A stretch of DNA of 64,000 nt from Antedon mediterranea (GCF_964355755.1 NC_092671.1:5001-69000), one strand, 5' to 3'. Shown: positions 12,101-23,877, counted from the stretch's first letter. A program made the numbers and translations. Notes: generated by a model not told the origin, from the letters alone.

Positions 12101-13909
12101 TCAGGAGGAGGGTGTGTGGAAGATTTGAGGATTGTCCTTCCTCTATGCCGTTTAATTTATGCCCTCTGGCAGTCAGGAGGAGGGTGTGTGGAAGATTTGA
12201 GGATTGTCCTTCCTCTACGCCGTTTAATTTATGCCCTCTGGCAGTCAGGAGGAGGGTGTGTGGAAGATTTGAGGATTGTCCTTCCTCTACGCCGTTTAAT
12301 TTATGCCCTCTGGCAGTCAGGAGGAGGGCATCTAGAGTTTGGTATGTTTTTGTTTTTATTGGGGGGGATTCCCAGCCTTATTTGATATTTCATTTAAACT
12401 GAATTCCCACCATAACGACATTCATGGTTTCGGTTCATACATCTTTATTCCAGAACTCAATGAATGTCAAGGCTGCCAGCTCTGGTAGTCCCTTCCTCTG
12501 GATACCGACTCCTAATCACAATTTATTCGTTTTAAAACTACACTTTACAAACATTTGTTGATGATTAGTTGAATGATCTGTAAACTTGTTTTGTGAATTT
12601 CTCTTTTTAAATTTTAATATATTTCATAATATACTTTTATAATATATAGTCAATGCATACCATTTGTTAATTATCCATGTAATGGGATTTACCACAGAGG
12701 GTGAATTTGTATTTTATAATAATTAATATACCTAAAAGTCCAGACATTATTTTTTTAAATATCTACAATTCATTTTATGTTCATTTAAAACATTTACTAA
12801 ATCAGGCAAAGAAAACCATGTCCAAAAATTAGTACTGGTATATTATTTTCCTTCATGCGACTTGTTTGACCATCTTTAATAATTTAATTTAGGTTAATAC
12901 AATCATTTCCTTAATGTATTTTGTTGTACCTGAATGCTGCTGCATGTGATCAAATCGTCTTTGCCAGTCTACTTCAACCTCCACTGTTTGCCCAGCTATC
13001 TGCTTATCTGTTACAAAATGAATTGCCTTAGAACCATTCCGCCATACTTTAAATACTCTAGCTCCATTAATCTGAACTTAATAGTTAATAGGAAAAGTTT
13101 TAAAAATATGTTTAAAAACTAAAGTACAAAATACCCCAATTGTACCAATAATTTTTTTAAAGCAAATAAATAAAGAAACGTTTCGAAGCTAGCCAAAAAG
13201 CTGTATTGTCTGTGCATAATTTCAATTTTCACAAAAAGGATACTTTTCCTATGTCACTTGGCTGTTAAAAAAATAAGGATCAAACATATTAAATACTTTG
13301 AAACCAATATTGTTCTTGAATTATAATAGAGACATTACACAGGACCGCTAATAATAGTAACTATTATAACATTTGATTGGTTATTTACGTATTACATATC
13401 ATTTGGAATTAGCCCTACCTATTATGAAAAAGTGATATCTAATGGTGATTTAATGCACTCTAAAGCATGTTAAGCTTAGCCCTACCTATTATGAAAAAGT
13501 GATATCTAATGGTGATTTAATGCACAGCTCTAAAGCATGTTAAGCTTTCTGTGAACATTTTCAGATTTTTTGTCATTTATATACCATAATACTGTAGCAT
13601 ATGCATCATTCAGTAAATGTAATGCTATAGATTACTTTCGATGATCCTCTCTGTTTTGAACCTGGTCCAATCAATCCAAACTCTCTCCAAACGATAATTT
13701 TAGAGACAGTTGTTGACTTCTGGTGGTAAACTGTAATAACACAGTCAGTGCAGTGTTTTTTCAAACCAATTGTGTATAATTACCTGACCTCCACCTTCAG
13801 GAAACAATATTGTATCTTCTAGGACAACTTCAAAGCCATCTAACAATTTTTTGTCTTTCTTATCTATCTGGAAATTTGCAGGAGTGCAGCTGACAATAGC
13901 AGTATTACA
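6136..13909 (-). CDS. AARSD1: AARSD1, alanyl-tRNA editing protein (10 exons found, 5' end missing)
   Basis: Stand-alone editing enzyme that removes serine (or glycine) wrongly attached to tRNA-Ala; the family is cytosolic. Exons in transcript order are 13909-13784, 13071-12930, 11454-11397, 9695-9539, 9346-9230, 8976-8846, 8667-8601, 8349-8203, 7904-7810 and 6268-6136 (stop 6138-6136). All junctions are GT-AG and keep phase, giving 390 residues against about 412 in human. Seen in order: VLEDTILFPEGGGQ; RRFDHMQQHSG joined across an intron to QHL, giving the HxxxH zinc/editing motif; SNMCCGTHVSNL, the CxxxH second zinc pair; and the C-terminal GLFQGKANKM. Missing are the first coding exon (about 14 residues) and the PxDxG-like segment normally following GGGQ, which should be an 18-base exon between 13784 and 13071 that I could not find. 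The introns contain a LINE tail and a minisatellite. Confidence 0.93.
6460..6500. repeat. Perfect 15-bp-arm hairpin
   Basis: The arms AACTAGATGGTACGC and GCGTACCATCTAGTT are exact reverse complements around an 11-base spacer, TCGCTTCGCTC. It lies in the last AARSD1 intron and looks like the end of a mobile element. The rest of 6500-7790 is AT-rich intron with no other recognisable element. Confidence 0.7.
7986..8099. repeat. Tandem duplication, about 67-bp unit, in AARSD1 intron
   Basis: Two adjacent copies of the block beginning 'ataagatgatagtgtgatga' start at 7988 and 8053. Just upstream (7899-7920 and 7959-7980) the segment 'gtgcctaagaaataaacat', which spans the splice acceptor of the 7904-7810 exon, is also duplicated. 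A decoy acceptor therefore precedes the real one in transcript order. Confidence 0.7.
10381..10830 (+). mobile_element. 3' tail fragment of a LINE (C-terminus of ORF2)
   Basis: The 76-residue open segment 10381-10611 carries YHNYNTRSKDKMRLR...VGPKLWNDL, the conserved C-terminus of L2/CR1-type reverse transcriptase proteins. The same motif occurs in the full copy at 5590-5700. The element ends in a repeated TTTGAA tail (about 10806-10827). It is a severe 5' truncation in the AARSD1 intron, opposite to the gene. Confidence 0.75.
11735..12335. repeat. 72-bp minisatellite, about 8 copies, in AARSD1 intron
   Basis: Units beginning 'ggaggaggg(t)gtgtgg' and containing 'tttaatttatgccctctggc' repeat every 72 bp with few differences. 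Because 72 is a multiple of three and stops are absent, two plus-strand frames stay open for over 200 codons (repeat peptide GGGCVEDLRIVLPL...LIYALWQS). It sits antisense in the intron between the 13071-12930 and 11454-11397 exons and has no initiation or splice context, so I treat it as non-coding. Confidence 0.9.
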
Positions 13910-13960
13910 CTGTAAGTGAACAAAGTGATACATTTGCATACAGTACATCATAAGGGAAGG

Positions 13961-14250
13961 AGTGGCCAAGCGGTTAAAACAGTGGAACCGTAATACCTTG
14001 CCATATTAACATCGGCAAAACTTGAGCCTCACTCGCTCCATGGTTCAGGCGGTAGAACAGGTCTTCTGGGACTATAAAACGTAGGTCCAGTGTACACATC
14101 TGACTCATGTGCACTTTAAAGAACCTAGTACATCTTTTGAGAAGAGTAGGGGGTTACCCAGTAAACTAGTATACACACAGCCACTCATGAAGAGGGCCCT
14201 TGATTGTCAGCTAAGTTGTTTAGGATCACCCTCTATAAGTAAACAAAAGA
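13961..14250 (+). mobile_element. tRNA-derived SINE (class II tRNA head)
   Basis: The head AGTGGCCAAGCGGTTAAAAC is a pol III A-box region like tRNA-Ser/Leu. A degraded B-box region, 'aaaacttgagcctcactcgc', follows, and then the body 'gcactttaaagaacctagta'. The same body occurs in the minus-strand copy at 53593-53912. Inserted upstream of the first recognised AARSD1 exon. Confidence 0.8.
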
Positions 14251-14739
14251 GGGAATTTTTGTTTGATTTGAGGTTCAGTGTATTTAAGAGTTAGTACAGT
14301 AGGTTGCTCTGATAGACCAGGAAACTTGGCGACATTGCGAAGCATTTTGCAATGGGTTTGCGAAAGGATTGCCGTGCGAAGGTAGAACTTTGTAAAGGGC
14401 AACTGTTCTTTGCTAAAATCAGGATTACAAAACATGTAGTTTGTCCTATAGAGGAGCACTAGAATGGAATAATCAATCTTGATTCTGATACAACCCAAAC
14501 TGCTATAAAACTAGATTAAACAATAAGTAGAACTGCAGTATGTTAAAAAGAAGATGGATTGTAGCCTACAGTTTGTATGATCTTTATCCCTCACATTGAG
14601 GATCTTTCTTTCTGCCATTCTTGGTTTTCTCTAAAACTTGGACAAAACTTGGACCCTATACATGTATGTGAATTTGTGCAGTAAACCAAGATTTTAGGAA
14701 ATTCTATATGATTATACATAAATTCAGAACCAAATCTAT

Positions 14740-16020
14740 CATAGCTCCTCGGATGACTCAACTTGTTTCAACTTATTATGGAAGCTGATAAGTTTTAGAT
14801 ATGAATTAAATGTGTAACCATCGAATGTAGTGGCCTCATCGTATGGCCACTCAAATTTTAAAAACAAGATTTTTTGCTCTTTCGCCACGTCATTAAATAG
14901 AGTGAATCTCTCTTTTGTGCCCGATGGACTCTCAAACCTTTAATAACATGTTTTTGCGTTAACGCCCGGGGTTAACTAGTATGTTTAAACATATTTTTTT
15001 TCCAATTTCTCAGACTCCAGGGACACTGAAGCTGCGGTGTATTGATGTAGCCCTGAGGTGAACGATCGGGAAGAATCGATCGGATTCATACTAAATTCAT
15101 AAAGTTTCTTGGCCCAGCAGCCGGTTCGATTAACATCAGAAAAATTCTTTCCAAGTACTAGACGCACACGAACCAACATGACTTTTCTTTTTAAATGCCT
15201 AAATTCAAAGTTTTTGAATGACGTCGGAGTTGCGCAACATGACTTATGCGCGATTTTAAGATTTTTTATGATTGATCATAGACTAAAAACCAAGCATAAT
15301 TTTGTTTTTGACACTTTGTGGAAATTGAAGTCACATCAAGGGCAAACTTTTTGTGGATAAAAAATGCGCAAAATTAATTTCTAATCACGCTGATCATGAC
15401 ATTTTGAGCATTTCAAAAATTCCCACACGCACGAACAATTTTACACGCGCAGTGTGCACGTACAGCTAAAAACATTTTTTTTTTGCGTGAATTATATTTG
15501 GGTAAACTTTTTTGGAATTACATATTCTGGAAGTTGACGAGTTGTAGATATCGGATCATGAATCAATATGGCTAACCGGACATTGTGACGTCATCATATG
15601 GCCACACGAATGTAAAATATAGGATTTTTGTCTCTTTTGTTATTGCTCATCATATTCAATGGAGCGCATCACGCCTATCTGTATTCCTTTTTTTACGAGA
15701 TTTTAATATTGTCTAGGTCAATCAACTATCTTACACATGAGTTAGTTAAATATTTTAATTTTTATGACGTCATCATGCCTAAAAATTTTAATTAAGTGGG
15801 TCATTAATTTCATCTTGACAGTAAATTTTAATCTTTTATATATAGCTCGTAAGAATAAAATGTGATAATCACAATTAAATACGTTTTCTGGAAGCTATTG
15901 GATTGTAGATACAAATTCATGTAAACATTTTGCCAATCAGATGTTGTGACGTCATCATATGGCCAGTTGAATAAAAAACGTGGTATTTTTACCTTTTGCG
16001 TCATAGTTCACATTTAAACG
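14740..16020. repeat. Three decayed direct repeats with TGACGTCATCATATGGCC core
   Basis: Around 14755-14890, 15525-15650 and 15885-16010 the same order recurs: 'tctggaagnt(g/a)', 'gttgtagatat', a CRE-like palindrome TGACGTCA followed by TCATATGGCC, then 'tttttgnctcttt'. Copies are strongly diverged and contain no gene. The stretch 14290-14740 before them holds nothing I can identify. Confidence 0.5.
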
Positions 16021-16458
16021 AGCGCACATCTATATTTTACATATTCAAATTTTTTCTACATGTTAATATGTTGTTCCTGAGATAATTTATTTATAACGGC
16101 ATATTATTCTATTAGTATTATCCTAAAACCATGCTCACGTAAGAGTGGCGGATATCGAACGTAAAAATCATCGTCATACATCATCTTCCTTTATTGCATA
16201 AACCTCATTGAGCTGGTATCCACTTGCAGGTAACTAGTTTCGTAATTTACTGCAATTAAAAAATACGCAATAGGCGCGTCTACTTGTTTAATATTAAATT
16301 ATTTCAACATTATTAAAACTTTAAACAATGGCATGCTAATCTTTTCAAAAACTTAAACAATATTCAATAACACTTTTAAAAACGATTTTCTAAATGAACA
16401 CATTACAATTATTCATTGACACCCAAGATAAATGAAAACACAAATTATTTATAAACTA

Positions 16459-17144
16459 GAAAGACACTCCGAGAGTGCATACCTCCGCCTACTGTAAAAT
16501 TCTCCTACATAAGATTTCTCCGTTAAAATAGATACATATATATATATTTGTGTGTGTCTTAATGCTGTTTCTGATTTAGGCTAATTTAAATACAAGCATG
16601 TGTATGCGAGTTTGGTGTAATGGTTATGTAACAAGCCTTTCAACAACAATAGCTTCAGTTGACTAACAATAGAACAGCAACGCGAAAATCAAACAAGTGA
16701 ATTTGAAAAGAAATAGGTTTTTTTAAACTACTCGCATAAAAAAACGTGCACATTAAATAAAATTATGTTTTAAAATTACAAATCAGAAATTATAACTCTT
16801 GCTTCTTGTACAAAAATGAAGTTTTTTGGACAAGTAGTTTTCGAGAAAATGCAATTGCAGTTTACTTGGTACTTTAAGACTGCTCGCCGGCTTTTGAGAA
16901 AAATTTTGTCCTATCTTTTAACACTAGCAGGTCTGAAAAGTATACTAAAAAGTGGTCCAGAATTGAGACCGTGGTCCGAAATGGTCCCAAAATTTAATGG
17001 AATGGTCCTTGACCACATATCTATCTGTACATTCATTGTGGTAAAGACCTTGTAATTACTTTTTGAGTAATCCTGCTAACAAACAAACAAACAGACAAAC
17101 ATACGCGATCGATTACATACCTCCTTGGCGGAGGTAAATAATGA
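16459..17144 (+). mobile_element. SINE-like repeat with CCTCCGCC/GGCGGAGG ends, copy A
   Basis: It starts 'actccgagagtgcatacctccgcctactgtaaaattc', carries a tRNA-like A-box region (GAGTTTGGTGTAATGGTTA) near 16610, and ends 'cctccttggcggaggtaa'. Related copies lie at 33367-33972 and 36655-37187. The short inverted CTCCGCC/GGCGGAG ends are shared. Confidence 0.65.
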
Positions 17145-17279
17145 GACATTAAATATTTATATTTACTGTACTAAAAAAATAATAACGATCGAGATAAAAA
17201 AATTGTTTATAGGCCTATATTAGAAATTCTATATTCAAAATTAACTAAAAACATAATTAGCGTTTTCATTAAAAATGTA

Positions 17280-17530
17280 TCTAGTGCGTCCCATGCAAAA
17301 TAGCGTGACCGATTTCAAACGCGACCGATAGCTCTAGCGGCGCGCCATAAAAAATACCGGAAGTTGATTTTATTGCGACCAATTTCAGACGCGACCGATT
17401 TCATCTGACACCCTAGTGGTTACTAGGCCTACTAGGTCTAGGCCTAGGCTAGTACTAGTCAAATCTCCAGGGACCTAGGTCTAGGCCCTAGGCCTAGCTA
17501 GCTAGGGCCTAGGCCTAGCCTAGGCTTTTA
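17280..17530. other. GC-richer TAGGCCTAG cluster, possible AARSD1 upstream region
   Basis: 17410-17530 is almost entirely built from overlapping CTAGGCC/TAGGCCTAG palindromic words, preceded by GC-richer sequence with 'gcgaccgatttca' repeats (17307-17400). A similar cluster lies at 28055-28340, before DPP8/9. No exon could be read. A promoter role is inferred only from position. Confidence 0.35.
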
Positions 17531-17769
17531 GTAGGCCTAAAACGAAAAGGATGAGTTGTCTTGTTGCTGTATTAACTTGCCTTTTTCAGATAACTTTGTT
17601 TTTGACAAAGAAATGACATTATTTTTCAAGAAAACCCCTTGTTGTTATGGTACTATCGTTTTAAACAAGGTATAGGCCTATACAAAGAATATATTAAACA
17701 CAAGATTCTCCAGGAGGGGTGGCCAAGCGACGATGAAAACAAAATACTGTAATATGCCAGACAGAAAAG

Positions 17770-18930
17770 GTATATTTATTATTAGCGTCATTTCGACGAT
17801 ATCGAGAGCGTTCTCTACTTCTACGGAGCGCCATTTATGCCTTTATTTACTTCCGAAATAGAAATAGTACTACGGTAACGTAACTGGTTCAGTGGACCAA
17901 ATTTAGCACCAGTGGAGCACAGTGATATAAAATAGAAATAAATCACTGAATTTTAATATATTTTCGTATGTTAATACACTGTGCTCAAGTGGACCCAATT
18001 TGGAGCCAGGAGAGCACAGTGATATGAAATAGAAATAAGTCACTGAATTTTAATATCTTTTCGTATGTTAATACACTGTGCTCAAGTGGACCCAATTTGG
18101 AGCCAGGGGAGCACAGTGATATAAAATAGAAATAAGTCACTGAATTTTAATATCTTTTCGTATGTTAATACACTGTGCTCAAGTGGACACAATTTGGATC
18201 CAGTGGAGCACAGTGATATAAAATAGAATAAGTCACTAATTTTAATATCGTTTCGTATGTTATTACATTGTGCTCATGTGAACCCAATTTGGCGTCAGTG
18301 GATCACAGTGATATAAAATAGAAATAAGTCACTGAATTTTAATATCTGTTCATATGTTAATACACACTATGCTCTAGTGGACACAATTTGGATCCAGTGG
18401 AGCACAGTGATATAAAATAGAATAAGTCACTAATTTTAATATCGTTTCGTATGTTATTACATTGTGCTCATGTGAACCCAATTTGGCGTCAGTGGATCAC
18501 AGTGATATAAAATAGAAATAAGTCACTGAATTTTAATATCTTTTCGTATTTTAATACACTGTGCTCAAGTGGACCCAATTTGGTACCAGGGAAGCACATT
18601 GATATAAATAGAAATAAGTCACTGAATTTTAATATCTTTTCGTAGTTTTAATACACTCTGTGCTCAAGTGGACCCAATTTGGCACCAATGGGAGCATAGA
18701 GAAATAGTCACAAAAATACTTCTGGAATTCAAAAATATTTTAAACTTGGTATATGTTCAATATCGGTTACTCCACCGTAAACCAAAAGAAAAATTAGTTT
18801 CAAGCCATAATAATACACTGTTCTCCAGTGGATGCAATTTGGCGCCAGGGGAGCACAGGGAAATTGTCACATACAAAAACTTCTAGAAAAAATATTTCTC
18901 GAATTCAAAAATATTTCAAACTTGGTATAT
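17770..18930 (+). repeat. 96-bp satellite array, left arm of a large inverted pair
   Basis: About ten copies of a roughly 96-bp unit occur from 17890. Each contains 'cactgtgctcaagtggaccc', 'caatttgg' and 'gagcacagtgatataaaata', so CACTGTGCTC and GAGCACAGTG form a palindrome within the unit. Units at about 18181-18370 and 18375-18570 form a duplicated dimer. The shoulder 17770-17880 ('gcgccatttatgcctttatt') reappears inverted at 27670-27770. Confidence 0.85.
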
Positions 18931-19364
18931 AATTTCAATATCGGTTACTCCATCCCTTAATGCAAAAGACAAATTAGTTTCAAGCCATATCAGTGATTAT
19001 ATTAACTTGCGTTTGTCTAAGATAAATACTTATGAAGGAACATACAATTCCAACACACTTTTTAAAACTTAAAAACTTTAAAAAAATAATATCAATTTGT
19101 TTTGAAAATATTTTCTATAAATAAATTTATTTTTATCGGTGTTGGACTAATATGCAAATCGACCTTGAGTTGGCTATATCCATAATTTCTGGTATTCTGA
19201 ATGCGTTTAAAACCATTATAGGACCTCAAGTAAAATGTAGGTTTGGTAGAGTTTCCATTTTTCAGTATGAGAGAGTTGACTGTATTAATCTGGAACTTCA
19301 AATGTTTCTTTGATTACGTAATAATATATAACTAAAAAATGAAAAAATGACTTTTTTTTCTAGG

Positions 19365-19558
19365 TGCATCGACAGCCATCAGAATCAACAAAATTAGATG
19401 TTTTTGAACCAGAAGCCCCAACTCCAAATAATACACAAACATCAGTGAGTCTCGAGTTCTTTGTATTTAATGGTCATATTCCTGCGCCTCTGTGTTTTAA
19501 TACCAACGAAAGTCTATCTGCACAACCAGAACAACAAACTCCCAAACTATCTTGTTGA
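19365..19558 (+). other. Candidate lone exon of unknown gene
   Basis: A pyrimidine-rich tract and TAG at 19350-19363 precede an open segment with ordinary amino-acid composition (QPSESTKLDVFEPEAP...PEQQTPKLSC, stop at 19556-19558). No partner exon was found upstream. I do not recognise the product and it may be chance. 19000-19350 and 19560-20530 hold nothing else I can identify. Confidence 0.2.
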
Positions 19559-20601
19559 TAATTATACTATACAGTGATAAAGAAAATTGGACATTGTGTT
19601 AATTATAAATTTTGGGGGTTTTTTCAGTCTCCAAAAAAGTGAATTATCATAACAACTTATAAAGAAGCGAAAAATGATGCAGATTTTGTTGAAGATTTTC
19701 ATTTACATCAGTAGTTGGACAAATAAGAACTTATATTTAAAGATAAACAGATAAAACAACAAGACTTGTCGATTTCACTGTCTTGTATGTTTTTATCCAT
19801 GTTTTTATGAGCCCACCGAATGTAGACTTACAGACATCCAATGTGAATAGAAATATCCCGAGAAGATCCTCCAATTGGCAATCAGAATAATTCTGATTAT
19901 AAAATCATGTGATTTAAAAACACATGCGATGTCTGCTGCTGCTTATTCAGAGTTTTGATATCAGTAATTGAGATTTAAAATATGTGACAGTCCCTTTAAC
20001 TGTGGCAGAATAAAACATGTTGATAATCATAGGACAACTTTAACATTAAAGAGACAACGTCATGACAACTGAAATAACTTACATATTGGTTAATTTTACC
20101 ATTACTGGTAAATTGTTTTATAACTGTAGAATCGTTGTACAGTAAATAAGGTGTATGTCATTGTGTTATGTTTGTTTGGATTTTTTCGTAGTCAGCACTG
20201 CAATGTTGCACATGTTTGGAAAAACAGCTTATGTGGTCATGGATTGAAACTATGATCCTGCCGATCTATGATTCTGAGTACAAATCCTATAAACAACCTC
20301 CGAAACATCTGTGTATGTTTTTTCTGTGAATTAATCATTTATCAATGCAACCAATTTAAATATTAAGATGTCGATTTGAAACATAATGGTGCTTTTTTTA
20401 TTATAACAATACAAAGCTAAGAAAGTCGGGCTAAACTTCCTTTACTCTCGTCCAGTTGTCAAGATATAAAAAGCTTATTATCTGTAGCCTATACGAACAA
20501 AACATTGTACAAGTTATAATAGCCTATATTATTAACAACCATGAATCACAATTAAATAAAATTTGGTACTCATAAATTTCAGGGCATAAATCATCATATG
20601 G

Positions 20602-21129
20602 CTTCGTTACGTGTTTGGAAGAGAATTAATTTTATCTCATCGTAGTTTGGTATGCCGTATGAGTGTGCACATGTGCGCGCTGTGGGAAAGATGGTATTGT
20701 TAGTCATTCGCGATCAACACACAACACTGTTCAATTTTTATTTTGTTAATCTTTTACATTATAGGCCTAATTATAATTCTACCGTTACACATTATAGTGT
20801 ATTTTTAAATATCCGTTTCATGCAAGATATTGTATTGTAGGCCTACTAATATTTATTATGTTGTGAATAAAAGTTTATGGTAGAATAAATAAATGAATAT
20901 GTTTAAGCAGATCTTCGAAATTGAAGCATATGAGGTCGAGTTTTTTTAAAACCCAACCTAAAATTCGCATATGGATAGTTGAAATTTAACATTATAATTA
21001 TCAAAGGGGATAATAGTAATTGTTTTCTAAATTATATAAATATTAAAATTAGTAAGTAGGCTTTTGTGTGCTAGCTCTGTTTGTATTTCAAATTTTGTTT
21101 TGTTGAATTACCGCACGGCCGCGTGCATT
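20602..21129 (+). repeat. Direct duplicate block, copy 1
   Basis: Nearly identical to 22281-22810, from 'cttcgttacgtgtttggaag' to 'gcacggccgcgtgcatt', with only a few substitutions and one-base indels. The copies are about 1.68 kb apart, and the intervening DNA includes the AGTCGCGTG element. Confidence 0.9.
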
Positions 21130-21281
21130 ACATTGTACAAGTTATAATAGCCTATATTATGATACGATTGTTACATTTTATAACATGAAGTACTGTAAAA
21201 GAAACAAAAATAGTTTTTTTATTTTAGAAATTCTTTTCAAAATACAGGGTCTATTTTAAACAAGGCCATATAGATGGCTGC

Positions 21282-21973
21282 AGTCGCGTGCTTAGTGTAC
21301 CGACCGACCGACCAACCTACCAACTGACCGAAATTACTGAACATGTTTAAACATGTTGAAATGTTTAAAAAACAGTTATATTTTTTTAATTTACACGTGC
21401 GTAGCCTGTCACTTTTGACGTGCTCGTATAACGTAATTTCGAGTTGAAAAGTAAGTCAAGAAAACAGAAATCGGGCAAAAAGAGTGCGCAATAACATTTA
21501 ACGTGCAGTGCGCGCGCAAAAATCTGCGCACTTATGGCAACTTTGTAAACGCTTAAAATTGCCTGACACGTACTCTTATTTCATCGAAAATAAATTTTGA
21601 ACATTTTAAGCGCGCGTACGCATGCGTTACATGCGCTATGCACGTAATTGTATTGCCATATGATGATTTATGCCCTGAAATTTATGAGTACCAAATTATA
21701 TTTAATTGTGATTCATGGTTGTGAAGATATGATTACAAACGTGATTTCGTTAAATCGTGCGTAGACACCGCTTAATTTTCTATTGCTAAACATAACCACA
21801 TCGATTCCTGGACATAAGGAATATACTGTGAAAAATTGACTTAGCTAGATTAAACTGATATCAAGATAAGGTCAGAAAGCGATAAAACGCATAGTGATAC
21901 CGGACCGACAGACAGACCGACAGACCGACCGACCGACCGACATAGTGAACTATAGAGTCGCTTTCACGCGACT
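21282..21973. mobile_element. AGTCGCGTG-ended MITE with GACC repeats, copy 1
   Basis: Inverted ends AGTCGCGTG and CACGCGACT flank about 690 bp. Inside both ends are runs of the tetranucleotide CGAC (ACCGACCGACCGACC at the left, GACCGACCGACCGACAT at the right). The core is shared with the copy at 31570-32271 ('cgtgcgtagcctgtcacttt', 'gaatatactgtgaaaaattg'). There is no coding capacity. The segment 21655-21725 is also present inverted at 20537-20600. Confidence 0.75.
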
Positions 21974-22280
21974 AAAAATCTGAGAAGGGCACTTAAAAAG
22001 GTAGAGTTTCGGTGTTCTCTGTAATAACTTTCCTGTTAATATGTTTCATTTTTACCTGCAACCACTGTAAAATTAGGGTGACACATTGTTGTGTTTACAC
22101 CGTTTTTTTTCATCATGTCTTTCTTTTATCAATCTCGTCTTTCGTGTATAACTTCTTTGTCGACTGTCTTTCTTTCAAATAATTGGTTAATACTCGGTTT
22201 TGACAAGAGAGGCTGGGTGGTTTAAATTTTATGTTTAGCGCCCTCAATTGATTTTAATGTAAAAAAAGGGAATTAATTCT

Positions 22281-22810
22281 CTTCGTTACGTGTTTGGAAG
22301 AGAATTAATTTTATCTCATCGTAGTTTGGTATGCCGTATGAGTGTGCACATGTGCGCGCTGTGGGAAAGATGGTATTGTTAGTCATTCGCGATCAACACA
22401 CAACACTGTTCAATTTTTAATTTGTTAATCTTTTACATTATAGGCCTAATTATAATTCTACCGTTACACATTATAGTGTATTTTTAAATATCCGTTTCAT
22501 GCAAGATATTGTATTGTAGGCCTACTAATATTTATTATGTTGTGAATAAAAGTTTATGGTAGAATAAATAAATGAATATGTTTTAAGCAGATCTTCGAAA
22601 TTGAAGCATATGAGGTCGAGTTTTTTTAAAACCCAACCTAAAATTCGCGATATGGATAGTTGAAATTTAACATTATAATTATCAAAGGGGATAATAGTAA
22701 TTGTTTTCTAAATTATATAAATATTAAAATTAGTAAGTAGGCTTTTGTGTGCTAGCTCTGTTTGTATTTCAAATTTTGTTTTGTTGAATTACCGCACGGC
22801 CGCGTGCATT
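22281..22810 (+). repeat. Direct duplicate block, copy 2
   Basis: Second copy of 20602-21129. It lies just after 'gagaggctgggtgg...' unique sequence and is followed by 'gcatgtctcagggaaac', where copy 1 has different sequence, which marks the duplication edge. Confidence 0.9.
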
Positions 22811-23025
22811 GCATGTCTCAGGGAAACAATCACCATTGTATGGCTGGTTCTGAAGACTAATATATTTCGTTTCATTCGGGGAATAAGCTTTCATTCTTAG
22901 CTCTGCCCCAAACACGGTGAGCTTAACTGGAGACTTAATATTTAATTTCATATTTCAATAAATATTTTTTTCAAAATTGTCTTTGCTCAGCCCCAATCAC
23001 GGTGTGGTAGTGAAGACTCTTATAT

Positions 23026-23440
23026 AATTATCATGTTTCAAAATACTATAGGTGTCATTTCTGAGGACCTGGTAGTTATTTTAAACAGTTTGGTATGCCG
23101 TGCGTTGTTATGCAAATGTGTTTGTGCGGGTGTAATGGGGAAGATGGTATTGTTAGTCATTTGCGGTGAACACGCCACAAAATTAAATTTTGATTTTGCT
23201 AATCTTTATTAGAAATTCAAATCATGTAAAGATACAATTTTCCGGGCGGGAACCTAGAAGCTCCCCTCCTTCAGTTTGCAAAAGTAATCTTGAAAAGAAC
23301 CCCATGCGGAAAAGAAGCTTACCAGTTGAAAAGAAGCCCACCGTAACGAAGATTACTAAAAATTAAGGAACACATGGGCTCTTTTGAGGGTTTTATGGTG
23401 TCTATTTAATGGAAAAGTGAATGCCATACAAATAAAAAAT
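23026..23440 (+). repeat. Diverged direct repeat, first copy (second at 26030-26430)
   Basis: Order shared with 26030-26430: 'cagtttggtatg', 'aaagatggtat(tg)ttagtcatt', 'ttccgggcgggaa', 'agtttgcaaaagtaatct', 'gaacacatgggct'. Shorter pieces of the same family recur at about 20646, 22326 and 24000. No protein is encoded. Confidence 0.65.
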
Positions 23441-23474
23441 TTAAAAAAAAACAATATTCATTAAAACAATATCC

Positions 23475-23545
23475 GTCGAGGTTCGAACCCCAGCTGATAC
23501 CATTCAAAACTGAGCATTACCCGTTGCACCACAAACTGAAACATG
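23475..23545 (-). other. tRNA-like A/B-box segment (SINE head remnant)
   Basis: On the minus strand the A-box region TGGTGCAACGGGTAATGC is followed by the B-box GGTTCGAACC at normal spacing. Clover-leaf stems are not convincing, so this is called a tRNA-derived repeat, not a gene. Confidence 0.45.
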
Positions 23546-23635
23546 ACTGAACAGCTGATAATTGTCTTTTTATACGTGTATTACTTAATTTATCATTACA
23601 TCATAAATATCCTAACCTTGATAAAACCAAAATGA

Positions 23636-23877
23636 TCAGTTATCTCAGTCGCCTGAGCGTCGTGTAGACAACACGTGTGTCGGGGGTTCGATTCCCACGC
23701 TGGTCGGTGGAATAGAGTTAAAGGTATGCGACCACTGTGTTTGGGGTTCATATAATTATACGTCCCCCTTTCCACCACACATCTTGAGAAGGCACTAGCA
23801 ATGCACCTGGTAATGATGTGGTGGAAACGAACCCAAGGCTGCTGCAGAGCCTTAGTGCTGAGGCAAGGAGAGCACAA
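23636..23877 (+). mobile_element. tRNA-derived SINE
   Basis: The head TATCTCAGTCGCCTGAGCG is followed by the B-box GGTTCGATTCC. A 7-bp acceptor stem GATCAGT/GCTGGTC forms if wobble pairs are allowed. The anticodon loop lacks U33 and the T stem has a mismatch, so it is not a functional tRNA. The tRNA-like head runs into a non-tRNA body ending near 'ggcaaggagagcac'. Confidence 0.55.

Noticed and set aside
11735-12402. Two overlapping open frames of 205 and 216 codons
   Set aside because: Both come from the 72-bp minisatellite, whose length keeps frames open. They lie antisense in an AARSD1 intron with no splice or domain support.
23636-23710. Possible functional tRNA gene
   Set aside because: The acceptor stem pairs, but the anticodon loop lacks U33, the anticodon stem is only 4 bp and the sequence runs into a SINE body.
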